A DNA stretch of 64,000 nt from Streptacidiphilus sp. ASG 303 (GTDB lineage: Bacteria; Actinomycetota; Actinomycetes; Streptomycetales; Streptomycetaceae), in contig NZ_JAJLRA010000001.1 in the NCBI RefSeq assembly GCF_020991365.1, positions 176,142 through 240,141 on the forward strand, given 5' to 3'. Of this stretch, positions 8,168 to 17,705 are shown one piece after another (position 1 is the stretch's first letter; every line of letters starts with the position of its first letter). The notes under the pieces are model-generated. The model had not been told where the DNA came from. It saw only the letters and a program-made list of their open reading frames with translations, and made no database searches. The translations under genes were made by a program, and so were the position numbers.

Positions 8168-8983
8168 TCAGTACGCCTCGAGTCCGCGGGCGGTGAAGCG
8201 GTCGCGGACCCGGGCGACCAGCTCCGGGGCGGGCGCGGGGGTGTGCGCCAGCGGGAAGCGCAGCCCGAGCGCCCGGTACTTGGCCTCGCCCAGGCGGTGG
8301 AAGGGCAGCACGTCCACGCGGCGGACGCACTCCAGCCCGGCGGCGAAGTCCGCCAGGCCGTCGACGGCGTCGAGGTCGTCGGTCCAGCCCGGCACCAGGA
8401 CGTAGCGGATCCAGGTGGGCGTGCCGAGCCGGTCCAGCCGCCGCGCGAAGCGCAGGGTCGGGGCGAGCTCCCCGCCGGTCAGGCGCCGGTACACCGCCGC
8501 GTCGAAGGACTTGACGTCCAGCAGCACCAGGTCGGTGTCGGCGAGGAGCGCGTCCCCGGCCCGCTCCCCCAGGAACCCGGAGGTGTCCAGGGCGGTGTGC
8601 AGGCCGAGGCCCTTGCAGCGGCGCAGCACCTCGGCGGTGAACGCGGGCTGCAGCAGCGGTTCGCCGCCGCTGACGGTGACGCCGCCGCCGGCCGCCCGCA
8701 GGAAGGCGGCGCACGTCCCGACCTGCGCCAGCACCTCGTCGGCGGTGGCGGTGCGGCTGTCGCGCATGTGCCAGGTGTCGGGGTTGTGGCAGTACAGGCA
8801 GCGCAGCGGGCAGCCGCCGGTGAAGAGGACGAACCGGGTCCCGGGACCGTCCGCACCGGTGGAGAGGTCCCAGGAGTGCACCCGGCCCGTGACGGCAGCG
8901 CCGCGCCCGGGACCGCCGGCCGCCGGACGCCCGTCCGCAGGACCGCCGGTCGCCGGGTGCCCGGCCACGGGGCGCCCGGTCAC
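8168..8983 (-). CDS. pflA: Pyruvate formate-lyase-activating enzyme (radical SAM)
   Basis: A 271-residue radical SAM enzyme that abstracts a hydrogen from the glycine of PflB to make the glycyl radical. The cluster motif C-x3-C-x2-C is present ([13 protein letters not shown]), together with [20 protein letters not shown] at the family's usual N-terminus, the SGGEPLLQ motif and LLDVKSFD. Its GTG start (8983) overlaps the pflB stop by four bases, so the two are translationally coupled. The first 30 residues are an odd extension of five-residue units (such as [10 protein letters not shown]) encoded by a 15-bp tandem repeat; homologues normally begin near the VTGRVHSWD stretch, so an internal start is possible. 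Oxygen-sensitive by family knowledge. Confidence 0.93.
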   Translation of the reverse strand: MTGRPVAGHPATGGPADGRPAAGGPGRGAAVTGRVHSWDLSTGADGPGTRFVLFTGGCPLRCLYCHNPDTWHMRDSRTATADEVLAQVGTCAAFLRAAGGGVTVSGGEPLLQPAFTAEVLRRCKGLGLHTALDTSGFLGERAGDALLADTDLVLLDVKSFDAAVYRRLTGGELAPTLRFARRLDRLGTPTWIRYVLVPGWTDDLDAVDGLADFAAGLECVRRVDVLPFHRLGEAKYRALGLRFPLAHTPAPAPELVARVRDRFTARGLEAY

Positions 8984-8985
8984 AG
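8911..8985. repeat. 15-bp tandem repeat at the pflB-pflA junction
   Basis: Five degenerate 15-base units (8911, 8926, 8941, 8956, 8971) cover the stop codon of pflB and encode the extra N-terminal residues of PflA. Confidence 0.75.
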
Positions 8986-11238
8986 GGCGCCGTGGAAGGT
9001 GCGGCTGAGCACGTCGCGCTGCTGCTCCCTGGTCAGCCGCACGAAGTGGACGGCGTACCCGGAGACGCGGACGGTGAGGTCCGGGTACTTCTCCGGGTGC
9101 TCCATCGCGTCCTCCAGGGTCGCCCGGTCGAGGACGTTGACGTTGAGGTGGTAGCCGCCGGAGGCGGTGTAGGCGTCCAGCAGGCCCACGAGGTTCACGA
9201 CCCGCTCCTCGGGGGCGCGGCCCAGGCCCTCCGGCGTGACGGTGGAGGTCAGCGAGATGCCGTCACGCGCCTCGTCGTACGGGATCTTCGCGACGGAGAG
9301 GGCGGAGGCGGCCATGCCGTGGCGGTCGCGGCCGTTCATCGGGTTGGCGCCGGGCGCGAAGGGGGCGCCCGCCGGCCGCCCGTCGGGGGTGGCGCCGGTG
9401 TGGCGGCCGTAGACGACGTTGGAGGTGATCGTGAGCACCGACAGGGTGTGCTCCGCGCCCCGGTGGGCCGGCCGGCGGCGGATCTTCGCCATGAAGGAGC
9501 GCACCAGGTCCACCGCGATCGCGTCGGCCCGGTCGTCGTTGTTGCCGTACGCCGGGTAGTCGCCCTCGACCTCGTAGTCCACCGCGAGGCCGGAGGCGTC
9601 GCGGACCACCCGCACCCGGGCGTGCCGTACGGCGGAGAGGCTGTCGGCGGCCACCGACAGCCCGGCGACGCCGCAGGCCAGGGTGCGCCGGACGGGGTGG
9701 TCGTGGAGGGCCATCTCCAGCCGCTCGTAGGCGTACCTGTCGTGCATGGCGTGGATGACGTTGAGCGCGTCGACGTAGGTCTCCGCGAGCCAGTCGAGCA
9801 TCCGGTCGTACGCGGCGGCGAGCTCGTCGTAGGAGAGGTACGCGCCGGTCAGGGGCGGGAGCTCGGGGCCGACCTGCTCGCCGGTCATCTCGTCGCGGCC
9901 GCCGTTGACGGCGTACAGCAGGGCCTTGGCGAGGTTGACGCGGGCACCGAAGAACTGCATCTGGCGGCCCGTCTCCGTCGCGGAGACGCAGCAGGCGATG
10001 GAGGTGTCGTCGCCGGTGACCGGGCGGAGCAGCTCGTCCGACTCGTACTGGATGGAGCTGGTGTCGACCGAGACCTGTGCGCAGAACCGCTTGAACGGCT
10101 CGGGGAGCCGCGGCGACCACAGCACGGTGAGGTTGGGCTCGGGGGCGGGACCCAGGTTGTAGAGGGTCTGCAGGAAACGGAAGGAGGTGCGGGTGACCAG
10201 CGGCCGCCCGTCGGTGCCGACGCCGCCGATCGCCTCGGTGACCCAGGTGGGGTCGCCGGAGAACAGCTCGTCGTACTCGGGGGTGCGCAGGAAGCGGACG
10301 ATCCGCAGCTTGACCACGAAGTCGTCGACCAGCTCCTGGGCGCGCACCTCGTCGATGCGGCCCTCGGCGAGGTCGCGTTCGAGGTAGACGTCGAGGAAGG
10401 TGGAGGTGCGGCCGAGCGACATCGCGGCACCGTTCTGCTCCTTCACCGCCGCCAGGTAGCCGAAGTACAGCCACTGGAAGGCCTCCTGGGCGGTGGCGGC
10501 CGGCCCGGAGACGTCGAAGCCGTAGGAGGACGCCATCTCCTTGAGCTCGCCGAGGGCGCGCACCTGCTCGGACAGCTCCTCGCGGTCGCGGATCACGGCC
10601 TCGGTGGACGGCTCGCCGTCGAGGGCGGCCTTCTCGGCGCGCTTGGCCTCGACGAGGCGGTCGACGCCGTAGAGGGCGACCCGGCGGTAGTCGCCGATGA
10701 TGCGGCCGCGGCCGTAGGCGTCCGGAAGGCCGGTGATGACCCCGGCGCGGCGGGCGCGGAGCATGGCGGGCGTGTAGGCGTCGAAGACCGCGGCGTTGTG
10801 GGTCTTCCGGTACCTGGTGAAGACCTCCACGACCCTCGGGTCGGGCTCGTGGCCGTAGGCGCGCAGGCCGTTCTCGACCATCCGCAGGCCGCCGTTGGGC
10901 ATGATGGCGCGCTTCAGCGGCGCGTCGGTCTGCAGCCCGACGACCAGCTCGCGGTCGCGGTCGATCCAGCCGGGGCGGTGCGAGGTGATGGTGGAGGGGG
11001 TGGAGGCGTCCACGTCGAGCACGCCGCGGCGGCGCTCCTCGGGGAAGAGGGCGCTGACCTTCCCCCACACCGTGCGGGTCCGGTCGGTGGGGCCCTGGAG
11101 GAAGCCGGGACCGCCCGGGTAGGGGGTGTAGTTGGCCTGGACGAAGTCCCGCACGTCGACGCGCCCGCGCCAGCCGGAGCCGGTGAAGCCCCGCCAGGCG
11201 GTCCCCTCCGCCGTCGCCTGAGGTGCCGTCACTGTCAT
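8980..11238 (-). CDS. pflB: Formate C-acetyltransferase (pyruvate formate-lyase)
   Basis: A 752-residue glycyl-radical enzyme converting pyruvate and CoA to acetyl-CoA and formate without oxygen; E. coli PflB has 760 residues. Both active-site features are intact: adjacent Cys416-Cys417 in [12 protein letters not shown] and the radical site Gly727 in [10 protein letters not shown], 26 residues from the C-terminus. The frame extends upstream, but the ATG at 11238 has a GGAGG site and gives the expected N-terminus (WRGF...[14 protein letters not shown]). It is followed by pflA with overlap and then adhE, which makes a pyruvate-to-ethanol/formate module. No FocA-type formate channel or formate dehydrogenase lies in the window. 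The 269-base gap upstream shows only GC-rich short repeats (GGACGGGCCGGT-like). Confidence 0.96.
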   Translation of the reverse strand: MTVTAPQATAEGTAWRGFTGSGWRGRVDVRDFVQANYTPYPGGPGFLQGPTDRTRTVWGKVSALFPEERRRGVLDVDASTPSTITSHRPGWIDRDRELVVGLQTDAPLKRAIMPNGGLRMVENGLRAYGHEPDPRVVEVFTRYRKTHNAAVFDAYTPAMLRARRAGVITGLPDAYGRGRIIGDYRRVALYGVDRLVEAKRAEKAALDGEPSTEAVIRDREELSEQVRALGELKEMASSYGFDVSGPAATAQEAFQWLYFGYLAAVKEQNGAAMSLGRTSTFLDVYLERDLAEGRIDEVRAQELVDDFVVKLRIVRFLRTPEYDELFSGDPTWVTEAIGGVGTDGRPLVTRTSFRFLQTLYNLGPAPEPNLTVLWSPRLPEPFKRFCAQVSVDTSSIQYESDELLRPVTGDDTSIACCVSATETGRQMQFFGARVNLAKALLYAVNGGRDEMTGEQVGPELPPLTGAYLSYDELAAAYDRMLDWLAETYVDALNVIHAMHDRYAYERLEMALHDHPVRRTLACGVAGLSVAADSLSAVRHARVRVVRDASGLAVDYEVEGDYPAYGNNDDRADAIAVDLVRSFMAKIRRRPAHRGAEHTLSVLTITSNVVYGRHTGATPDGRPAGAPFAPGANPMNGRDRHGMAASALSVAKIPYDEARDGISLTSTVTPEGLGRAPEERVVNLVGLLDAYTASGGYHLNVNVLDRATLEDAMEHPEKYPDLTVRVSGYAVHFVRLTREQQRDVLSRTFHGAL

Positions 11239-11507
11239 CACTGCCTCCGCACGGTGGCCGGGAACGCCTGCACGGCCATCCTCGGCCCGCGGTCCGCGGC
11301 GGGACACGGCCCGCCGGGGCAGGAGTGCGGGGCCGTCCGGGCCGGCCGCCCGGGACGTTCGGGCCCCGGCGGCACGGCGGTGCGGCGGCGGACGGCGGGC
11401 GGTGCAGCAACAGCGGCGGCGGCGGCGGACGGGCCGGTAGGGCGACGGCGGACGGGCCGGTGCGGCGGCGGGCCGGTGCGGCGGCCCGGCCCGGGCCCGG
11501 GAGGCGC

Positions 11508-12122
11508 TCAGCCGCGCTGCCGGCCCCGCGCCTCGATCCGCTGCACCAGTTCGGCGGCCATCCCCTTGATGGTCTCCAGGCCCTCGCGTCCCCACGGGTG
11601 CGGGTCCTGGTCGACCACGCAGACCGTGCCGAGGACGACGCCGGTGCTGTCGATCAGCGGGGCTCCCAGGTAGGAGAGGACGTTGATGGCGTCGATGACC
11701 GGGTTCCCGGCGAAGCGCGGGAAGTCGCGGACGTCCTCCAGCACCAGGGCGCGGCGGCGCCGGACCACGTGCGGGCAGATGCCCATGTCGATGTTGCGCG
11801 GCATGATGCGGCCCGGCACCGGGTCGTCGAGCAGCGGCGCCCCCGTGTGCACGGTGGTGTCCTGCGCCTTGCTGTACAGGCCGGCGAAGTACTGGCGGTC
11901 CGCGTCCAGGAAGAGGTTGACGCCGGAGTAGCAGCCGCCGGTGCGGATCGCCAGCTCGCGGGCGAAGGCGTCGAGCTCCGGGTCGGGGCGGGCGTCGATG
12001 CCCAGCTCCCGCAGCCGCTCGGTGCGGGCGCGCACCTCCGGGTCCTCCGGGGGGAGGAGCAGGTGGCGCAGGGCGATCCCGGGCTCAGGCCCGGAGGAGG
12101 GGGTGCTCGGCATCGCTGCCAT
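11508..12122 (-). CDS. GAF domain protein of the conservon
   Basis: A 204-residue protein dominated by one GAF domain (about residues 45-195), with typical stretches [45 protein letters not shown] and [16 protein letters not shown] domains bind small ligands or haem; the ligand is not evident. The ATG at 12122 follows AAGGAG. The gene overlaps the end of the upstream GTPase gene by 38 bases and is the last of the five-gene cvn operon, where a downstream sensor-like or redox protein is usual. It probably relays or terminates the conservon signal. Confidence 0.85.
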   Translation of the reverse strand: MAAMPSTPSSGPEPGIALRHLLLPPEDPEVRARTERLRELGIDARPDPELDAFARELAIRTGGCYSGVNLFLDADRQYFAGLYSKAQDTTVHTGAPLLDDPVPGRIMPRNIDMGICPHVVRRRRALVLEDVRDFPRFAGNPVIDAINVLSYLGAPLIDSTGVVLGTVCVVDQDPHPWGREGLETIKGMAAELVQRIEARGRQRG

Positions 12123-12723
12123 CGGGACTCCTTGTCGTGATCAGGTACTGGACCAGGGAGAGCAGCACGCGGATGCCGGAGTTCTGGACGCGCGCGTCGC
12201 ACAGCACCACCGGCACCTCCGGCCGGAGGTCGAGCGCGGCGCGCACCTCGTCCGGCCCGTAGCGGTGCGCCCCGTCGAACTCGTTGACGGCCACCACGAA
12301 GCGGATGCCGCGGCGCTCGAAGAAGTCCACCGCGGCGAAGGAGTGGTCCAGCCTGCGGGTGTCGGCGAGCACCACGGCCCCGAGCGCCCCCTGCGAGAGC
12401 TCCTCCCACATGAACCAGAAGCGCTCCTGGCCGGGCGTGCCGAAGAGGTAGAGCACGTGGGCGGGGCCGAGGGTGAGGCGGCCGAAGTCCATGGCGACCG
12501 TGGTGGTGGCCTTGTCCTCCACCCCGTCCAGCCGGTCGGTGGCCGCGCTGACCGCCGTCAGCATCTCCTCGGTGCTCAGCGGCTCGATCTCGCTGACCGC
12601 GTTGACGAACGTCGTCTTGCCCACGCCGAACCCGCCGGCGACCAGCACCTTGACGCCCACCGGCAGGACGTCGCCGGGCGCCCGGCCGGGGCCGTCCGGG
12701 TCACAGTCGTCGGAGAAGGCCAT
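12085..12723 (-). CDS. cvnD: Conservon small GTPase (CvnD)
   Basis: A 212-residue Ras-like GTP-binding protein. The P-loop GGFGVGKTT is near residue 31, a switch region with TTTVAMDFGRL follows, then the G3-like LFGTPGQERFWFMW and the guanine-specificity region VAVNEFDGAH, where Asn-Glu-Phe-Asp stands in for NKxD as usual in CvnD. CvnD cycles at the membrane with CvnA-C much like a eukaryotic G-protein complex. It overlaps cvnC by 23 bases at its start and the GAF gene at its end, so translation is coupled. Confidence 0.9.
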   Translation of the reverse strand: MAFSDDCDPDGPGRAPGDVLPVGVKVLVAGGFGVGKTTFVNAVSEIEPLSTEEMLTAVSAATDRLDGVEDKATTTVAMDFGRLTLGPAHVLYLFGTPGQERFWFMWEELSQGALGAVVLADTRRLDHSFAAVDFFERRGIRFVVAVNEFDGAHRYGPDEVRAALDLRPEVPVVLCDARVQNSGIRVLLSLVQYLITTRSPDGSDAEHPLLRA

Positions 12724-13084
12724 CGAGCACCGCTTCCAGGAGGTGGGGGTCGGGGAGGACGTGGCGGCCCGGCGGCGCCGGGTCGAGGTCGCGGGAGACC
12801 AGGGCGCCGCCCTCGGCCAGGTCGGAGAGCAGGACCTTGACCACGGCCGCGGGCACCCGCATGCGGGCGGCCACCTCGGCGACGCTCACCGGCTGCTCGC
12901 ACAGCTCCAGCACCTGCGCGTGCTCGAGGCCGAAGGTGCCCTGCGCCGGCGCGCCGGTGGCCCGCACCATGGTCATCAGCGTGAAGTGGGACGTGGCCCT
13001 GGTCCGCCCGTCGCTGACGGTGTAGGGGCGGACGAGCCGGCCCGCCGCCTCGTCCAGCAGCGGGCCGTCCGTGACGTCCGGCAT
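12701..13084 (-). CDS. cvnC: Conservon DUF742 protein (CvnC)
   Basis: A 127-residue DUF742 protein: LVRPYTVSDGRTRATSHFTLMTMVRA near the start, then a winged-helix-like region (LEHAQVLELCEQPVSVAEVAARMRVPAAVVKVLLSDLAEGG). In conservons this subunit joins CvnA and CvnB in the membrane-associated complex. It lies seven bases after cvnB and overlaps cvnD. Confidence 0.9.
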   Translation of the reverse strand: MPDVTDGPLLDEAAGRLVRPYTVSDGRTRATSHFTLMTMVRATGAPAQGTFGLEHAQVLELCEQPVSVAEVAARMRVPAAVVKVLLSDLAEGGALVSRDLDPAPPGRHVLPDPHLLEAVLDGLLRRL

Positions 13085-13090
13085 CGCCGG

Positions 13091-13483
13091 CTACCCCACC
13101 GGCTGGCGGGGCGGGGTGGCCAGGTGCGGGCGCACGCTCTTGACCAGCATCGCCATCTCGTAGCCCAGCACCGCCGCGTCCGCCTCCCGGCCGGCCAGCA
13201 CCGCCAGCACCGCGCCGTGGCCGGCCGCGGAGACGAACAGCATCGAGGTGCTGAGCTCGGTCACGACCTGCCGCACGTCGCCGCCGTCGTCGAAGCGGCG
13301 GCCGGCGCTGCGCGCCAGCGAGTAGAGGCCGCCGGCCAGCGCGGCCAGGTGGTCCGCGGCGTCCTTGTCGAGCCCCTGCGCGGCCTTGACCAGGCCGTCC
13401 GAGGACAGCAGCAGGGCGCTGCGGGTGTGCGGCACCTTCTGCACGAGGCCCGCCAACAGCCAGGAAAGGTCTTCGCTCGCCAC
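13091..13483 (-). CDS. cvnB: Conservon roadblock/LC7 protein (CvnB)
   Basis: A 130-residue roadblock/LC7 domain protein (DLSWLLAGLVQKVPHTRSALLLSSDGL, then the GLYSLARSAGRRF helix and MLFVSAAGHGAVLAVLAG). Roadblock proteins regulate small GTPases, which fits the CvnD partner. It starts with GTG at 13483 behind an AGGAGGAG site. It is the second gene of the operon, 91 bases after cvnA. Confidence 0.9.
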   Translation of the reverse strand: MASEDLSWLLAGLVQKVPHTRSALLLSSDGLVKAAQGLDKDAADHLAALAGGLYSLARSAGRRFDDGGDVRQVVTELSTSMLFVSAAGHGAVLAVLAGREADAAVLGYEMAMLVKSVRPHLATPPRQPVG

Positions 13484-13574
13484 GATCGTGTACTCCTCCT
13501 CGACAACCGGAAACGGCTCGGTGGGCGGGGCGTCCCGACCCCGCCGGGCTCCTCCGCCCGGGCTCCCCCGCCGC

Positions 13575-15290
13575 TCAGGACTCCCCCGCGGGCCCGGACG
13601 CGCCGGCCTCCTCGGCCAGGCTGAAGCCGCTGCGGAAGGCGGCCATCAGGCCGGGGTCGTGCTCGACGTCCTCCGGGGCGGCGGAGGCGCGGGGCGGCTG
13701 CCGCCACGCGGCGTCGTCGTCGTCCTCCCGGCGGCGCCGGCGGGGCAGCGGGGGGCGGCCGTCCGCCGCGGGGGCGGGCCCGGGCCGGGGCTCGGTGGCG
13801 GCCCGGTGCCCGGGTGAGGACGCGGGCGCGGCGGCGTGCGCGGGTACCGGGGCGGCGTCCGGGTCCGGGGTCCGGCCGGGCCCGCGGGGGGCGGGTGCCT
13901 GCGCCGGGACGGCGGCGGGCGCGGACGCCGTCCGCGCGGCCGGCTCGGGCCGGTGCTCCGGCTCCCCGGCGGACCCGGCCCCGAGCAGGGCGGGCGGCAG
14001 GACCACCACGGCCTGCGTGCCGCCGTAGACGTTGCTCTGCAGCCGCACGGCGATGCCGTGCCGCCGGGCCAGGGCCGCGACCACGTACAGGCCGATCCGG
14101 CCGTCCTGGAGCAGGTCGCCCAGGGCGACCGTGTCCGGCGAGGACAGCAGGGCGTTCATCCGGCCGCGCTCGGCCGGGGACATGCCCAGGCCCCGGTCCT
14201 CGACCTCGATCGCCACGCCCGCGGTGACCGGCTCCACCCGCAGCTGCACGGCGGTGTGCGGCGGGGAGTACACCGTCGCGTTCTCCACCAGCTCCGCCAG
14301 CAGGTGGACGACGTCGACCACGGCGTGGCCGCCGACCGCGCCCTCGATCGGGGGGACGAGCTTGACCCGGGCGTACTGGTCGATCTCGGCCACGGCGGAG
14401 CGCAGCACGTCGGTGAGGCCGACCGGACGGGTCCACTGGCGGTGGGAGCCCGCGCCGCCGAGCACGGCCAGGTTCTCGGCGTACCGGCGGATGCGGGTGG
14501 AGAGGTGGTCGACCCGGAACAGGCCCTTGAGCAGGTCGGGGTCCTCGACCTCGTTCTCCAGGTCGTCCAGCAGCCCGATCTCGCGGTGCACCAGGGACTC
14601 CAGGCGGCGGGCGAGGTTGGCGAACACCTCGAACCGCTCCAGGCGGGCGCCGTGCTCCTCGCCGCCCGCGCGGGCGGCGGCCTCCAGGACGGCCGTCTCC
14701 GCCTCGCGCCGGGCCTCGGCGATCTCGTGGCCCAGCCGCGACAGGGCGTCCGGGCCTGGCCGCGGCGACGGCTCGCGGCGGGGGCGCACGGGGCGGCCGC
14801 CCTCCTCCAGGCCGCGGCGCAGCTCGGCGAGCCCGGCCCGGCCGTCGGCCACGGCCCGGACGAGGCCCTCCAGCGCGTCCAGGTCCCGGTCCAGCGCCGC
14901 CCGGTCCCGGTCCACGGCCTTCCGGTCGCGCTCCAGCACGGCGCGCTCGTGGTCCAGCGCGGTCCGCTCCTGGCCGGCCGACCGGGACAGCTGCGCCCAG
15001 CGCACCGAGACCGTGCGGGCCTCCGCGGAGGCCCGCATGCCGGCGACACCCGCGGCCACGGCGCCCAGGAGGGCCGCGCCGCCGAACACGGCGCCCTGCT
15101 CGGCGGAGTCCAGCCGGCCGCCGGCGGCCAGCGCGGTGGTGGCGGCGCCGGCGAGGGCCACCACCCCGGGCGGCAGCACGGACAGCAGCACCAGACGCCG
15201 CCTCAGGGACCTGGCGTCCGCCGCGGGCGGCACGGGGGCCGGGGCGGTCCAGGCCGGACGGCCGGCCGGCGGCATCGAAGGATCAGGCAT
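13575..15290 (-). CDS. cvnA: Conservon sensor histidine kinase-like protein (CvnA)
   Basis: A 571-residue sensor. Two membrane helices lie near the N-terminus (about 31-55 and 65-85). A long coiled coil rich in Asp/Arg heptads (DRDRAALDRDLDALEGLV) follows, then a HATPase domain (about 290-400) with N box LVENATVYSPPH and G boxes DRGLGM and DGRIGLYVV. The C-terminal 170 residues are a disordered Pro/Ala/Arg tail. A canonical phospho-acceptor H box is not obvious, as in other CvnA proteins. The ATG at 15290 heads the operon, with a promoter at 15339-15367. By family, CvnA holds CvnB-D at the membrane. Confidence 0.9.
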   Translation of the reverse strand: MPDPSMPPAGRPAWTAPAPVPPAADARSLRRRLVLLSVLPPGVVALAGAATTALAAGGRLDSAEQGAVFGGAALLGAVAAGVAGMRASAEARTVSVRWAQLSRSAGQERTALDHERAVLERDRKAVDRDRAALDRDLDALEGLVRAVADGRAGLAELRRGLEEGGRPVRPRREPSPRPGPDALSRLGHEIAEARREAETAVLEAAARAGGEEHGARLERFEVFANLARRLESLVHREIGLLDDLENEVEDPDLLKGLFRVDHLSTRIRRYAENLAVLGGAGSHRQWTRPVGLTDVLRSAVAEIDQYARVKLVPPIEGAVGGHAVVDVVHLLAELVENATVYSPPHTAVQLRVEPVTAGVAIEVEDRGLGMSPAERGRMNALLSSPDTVALGDLLQDGRIGLYVVAALARRHGIAVRLQSNVYGGTQAVVVLPPALLGAGSAGEPEHRPEPAARTASAPAAVPAQAPAPRGPGRTPDPDAAPVPAHAAAPASSPGHRAATEPRPGPAPAADGRPPLPRRRRREDDDDAAWRQPPRASAAPEDVEHDPGLMAAFRSGFSLAEEAGASGPAGES

Positions 15291-15338
15291 CGGGGTCCCT
15301 GGGGCGTGGCGGTGATCGATCCGTGAAGGTAGAGGCGC

Positions 15339-15367
15339 ACGTTACCCTCCGCCGCCCCGCGCGTCAG
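15339..15367 (-). promoter_or_regulatory. Predicted promoter of the cvn operon
   Basis: On the minus strand CTGACG (-35, 15362-15367) and TAACGT (-10, 15339-15344) are separated by 17 bases, about 49 bases upstream of the cvnA ATG. Confidence 0.45.
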
Positions 15368-16129
15368 CCCCCGCGGACAGGAGAGATCCAACCGTTGCCT
15401 CGGCGGTCGGGGGCGGGGTCACCGCGGCGTTCCGCGGCCTTCCGCGGCCTGCGGACGGCGGCCCGGGGGACGGGCCGGGGAGGGGTGAGCGGGGCGGCGG
15501 GCGGCGGACGACCGACGGCGGACGACCGGCAACCGGCGGCGGGGATCGCACGGCCGTGCCGCGCCGCGGGTCCGCCCGGCACCGTGCCCCGGCCCCCCGG
15601 TGCGGCCGGGGCAGGGGCGCGGCCGGGGCACAGGCGGTGCGCGGGCACGGGCGGCGGGGGGCCGGGGCGGCTCCCGGTGGGTCTCGCGCCTCCCGGCGGA
15701 GGAGCCCGGCGCGGTCCGGAGAGGGACGGAAACCGGCCTGGGAGGTGAGGTCCGTCACGGGGGCCGCGGGTCCTCCGACGGTCCGTAGTACCCGGTCGGA
15801 GGGCGGACCCGGCCCGCAGGCGCGGAAAGGGCATTCTCGGCAAATGAGACACGGGCGCCGGACGGAGGCCGTCCGCGCAGCTCAGGAGGGGTGACAGCAC
15901 CCGGGGCGGCGGGGGCACCGGACCCGCACCCGGTTCCGCGCCGTGTCAAGAGGAGGCGTACGCCTACGACGGCACGTCGTAACGGCGCTCTTTGCCGCTC
16001 TGTCCATACCCCCCACACGATGACGGAAACCTCCGGGGCGAAGAAACCTCGCCGCCCGTCGTGCGGCACTCCGCTCCGGAGGACGGATCGACGCAGACCG
16101 CCCCCGCCCCGAAGCACCAGGAGAAGTAC
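15368..16129. other. Long GC-rich gap between cvnA and the CHAP-like gene
   Basis: About 760 bases without a convincing gene. It holds short imperfect repeats (a CGGACGACCG-type pair near 15510-15540) and a 15-base hairpin ACGACG-GCA-CGTCGT at 15966-15980, about 150 bases before the CHAP-like gene. That may be part of a 5' leader. I looked for the conserved segments of the c-di-AMP (ydaO) riboswitch that precedes many secreted wall hydrolase genes in streptomycetes and did not find them. Confidence 0.4.
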
Positions 16130-16636
16130 ATGCCCTCGATGCTCACCCGCGCCGCCGCCGTCTCCGCCCTCTGCCTCGCCGGCGCCGCCATCCCGGTCAG
16201 CGCCTATGCCGCCCCCGCCCAGGGGACCGCCGCGACCAAGGCCGCCGCCGGCTCCTCCGGCATCGCCGACACCGCGCTCGCCCGCGTCGGCACCCACGGC
16301 GGCCAGTGCAAGCAGTTCGTGAACGACATGGTCCAGCGGGTGGCGGGCGCCGCCCTGGGCGGCGGCTACTACTCCGACTACGTGCGGGCCGGCGGCAAGC
16401 ACGTGGGCGCCGCGCAGGCACGCAAGGGCGACGTCATCCAGCTGAACGTCCCCGGCAGCCCCGACTCCTTCCGCAGCGGCATGCACACGGCGATCATCGT
16501 GGCCAAGGTCGGCAAGCACACCTTCAAGGTCGTCGACTCCAACTTCGTCAACCACGAGACCGTCGGCACCCATGTGTGGAACCCGTACACCCGCGCCGCC
16601 GCCAAGGGCCTCGAGGTCAACATCTGGCACTTCTGA
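16130..16636 (+). CDS. Secreted CHAP/NlpC-P60-like protein
   Basis: A 168-residue exported protein. A Sec signal peptide ends near AYAAPA (about residue 28). The mature part shows a papain-like arrangement: Cys in GQCKQFVND, GDVIQLNVP, His in GMHTAIIVAKVG, and the polar residue region FKVVDSNFVN, matching CHAP-type amidase/endopeptidase folds that cut peptidoglycan. The ATG at 16130 follows AGGAG. The protein is short for a wall hydrolase and has no LysM or other binding module. It is convergent with the DMT exporter gene. Confidence 0.75.
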   Translation: MPSMLTRAAAVSALCLAGAAIPVSAYAAPAQGTAATKAAAGSSGIADTALARVGTHGGQCKQFVNDMVQRVAGAALGGGYYSDYVRAGGKHVGAAQARKGDVIQLNVPGSPDSFRSGMHTAIIVAKVGKHTFKVVDSNFVNHETVGTHVWNPYTRAAAKGLEVNIWHF

Positions 16637-16717
16637 CCGTCCCGCCCGCACCGGGGCGCGACAGCGCGGGACGCCGCAGGGCGGACGCCCGGACCAGGGC
16701 GGCGGCACGCCCGCGGC

Positions 16718-17668
16718 TCAGCGGGCGGGAACCCGCGCCGCACCGGACCCCTCCCCGGCCGCGCCCGACGGCCGCCCCCCGCGGGACCCGCGGCGGGACA
16801 CCGCCACACCCGCCAGGCAGAGCACGCCGCCGGCCAGCGTCAGCGGACCCGGCACCTCACCGAGCAGCAGCCACGACATCAGCACCACCAGGGCCGGCAC
16901 CGCGTAGGTGGTGGCGCCCATCCGGCCCGCAGTGGTGCGGGCCAGGGCGAACGCCCAGGTGGTGAAGGCCAGGGCGGTCGGGAAGACCCCCAGATAGACC
17001 ATGTTCAGCGTCGCGGACAGCGGCGCGCGGGCCGCCTCCGACACGAGGACGCCCGCGAAGGGCAGGCAGGCCGCGGTCCCCACGAGGCAGCCGAGGACGG
17101 TCACCTGCAGCGCCCCCGCGTACCGGAGCGCCGGCTTCTGCGCGACGACCCCGCCTGCGTACGCCGCCGCGGCGAGCAGGCAGAGCAGCACGCCGAGCAC
17201 GGAGGAGCGCCCCCCGCCCGACATCGAGGCGCCCACGACCACCGCGCCGGTGAAGGAGACCGCCATCCCGGCCAGCAGCCGGCGCGGCAGCCCCTCGCCG
17301 AGGAACCGGGCGCCGAGCAGCGCGATGAGGATCGGCCCGATGTTGACGACCATGGCCGCCGTGCCCGCGTCGACCTCCCGTTCGCCCCAGTTGAGGACGA
17401 CCATGTAGGCGCCGAACCACAGCACCCCCGAGCAGAGGATCCCGGGCCAGGCGCGGCGGTCGGGCAGCCCCGTGCGGCGCACCAGGGCGAACGCCCCCAG
17501 CACCAGGGACCCGGTGAGGAGCCGCCCCAGCGCCAGGGCGCCCGGCGAGTAGGCCGCGCCCGCGCTGCGGATGGAGACGAAGGCCGAGGCCCAGAGGACG
17601 ACGGTCACGGCGGCCGCCGCCAGGGCGGGCCACGCCCTGCGGCCGCCGGTGTGCGGGGGTTCTGTCAT
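16718..17668 (-). CDS. EamA/DMT family transporter
   Basis: A 316-residue membrane protein with ten predicted helices in two EamA repeats (about residues 12-145 and 155-290), typical of drug/metabolite exporters such as RhtA-type amino acid or metabolite efflux pumps. Characteristic stretches are LWASAFVSIRSAG at the start and AFTTWAFALARTTAGR in the second repeat. The start at 17668 has no ribosome site, and a -10 element ends seven bases before it, which suggests a leaderless mRNA. The substrate cannot be inferred. Confidence 0.85.
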   Translation of the reverse strand: MTEPPHTGGRRAWPALAAAAVTVVLWASAFVSIRSAGAAYSPGALALGRLLTGSLVLGAFALVRRTGLPDRRAWPGILCSGVLWFGAYMVVLNWGEREVDAGTAAMVVNIGPILIALLGARFLGEGLPRRLLAGMAVSFTGAVVVGASMSGGGRSSVLGVLLCLLAAAAYAGGVVAQKPALRYAGALQVTVLGCLVGTAACLPFAGVLVSEAARAPLSATLNMVYLGVFPTALAFTTWAFALARTTAGRMGATTYAVPALVVLMSWLLLGEVPGPLTLAGGVLCLAGVAVSRRGSRGGRPSGAAGEGSGAARVPAR

Positions 17669-17675
17669 GCGGCAG

Positions 17676-17705
17676 ACGTTAGGACGCGGACGTTTCGGGG
17701 TTCAA
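17676..17705 (-). promoter_or_regulatory. Predicted promoter giving a leaderless DMT mRNA
   Basis: TTGAAC (-35, 17700-17705), an 18-base spacer and TAACGT (-10, 17676-17681) lie so close to the ATG at 17668 that transcription should begin at or next to the A of the start codon. This agrees with the missing ribosome site. Confidence 0.6.

Noticed and set aside
3892-8196. A 1434-codon open frame on the plus strand opposite adhE
   Set aside because: It is antisense to adhE, whose motifs are complete. The plus-strand reading is rich in Arg, Gly and Val with no domain pattern. It is a by-product of high GC.
11239-11507. Rex (NADH-sensing) operator upstream of pflB
   Set aside because: No TTGTGAA-N4-TTCACAA-like sequence was found there or upstream of adhE.
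15368-16129. c-di-AMP (ydaO) riboswitch before the CHAP-like gene
   Set aside because: The conserved core segments could not be found by eye; only a small hairpin is present. A covariance-model search would settle it.
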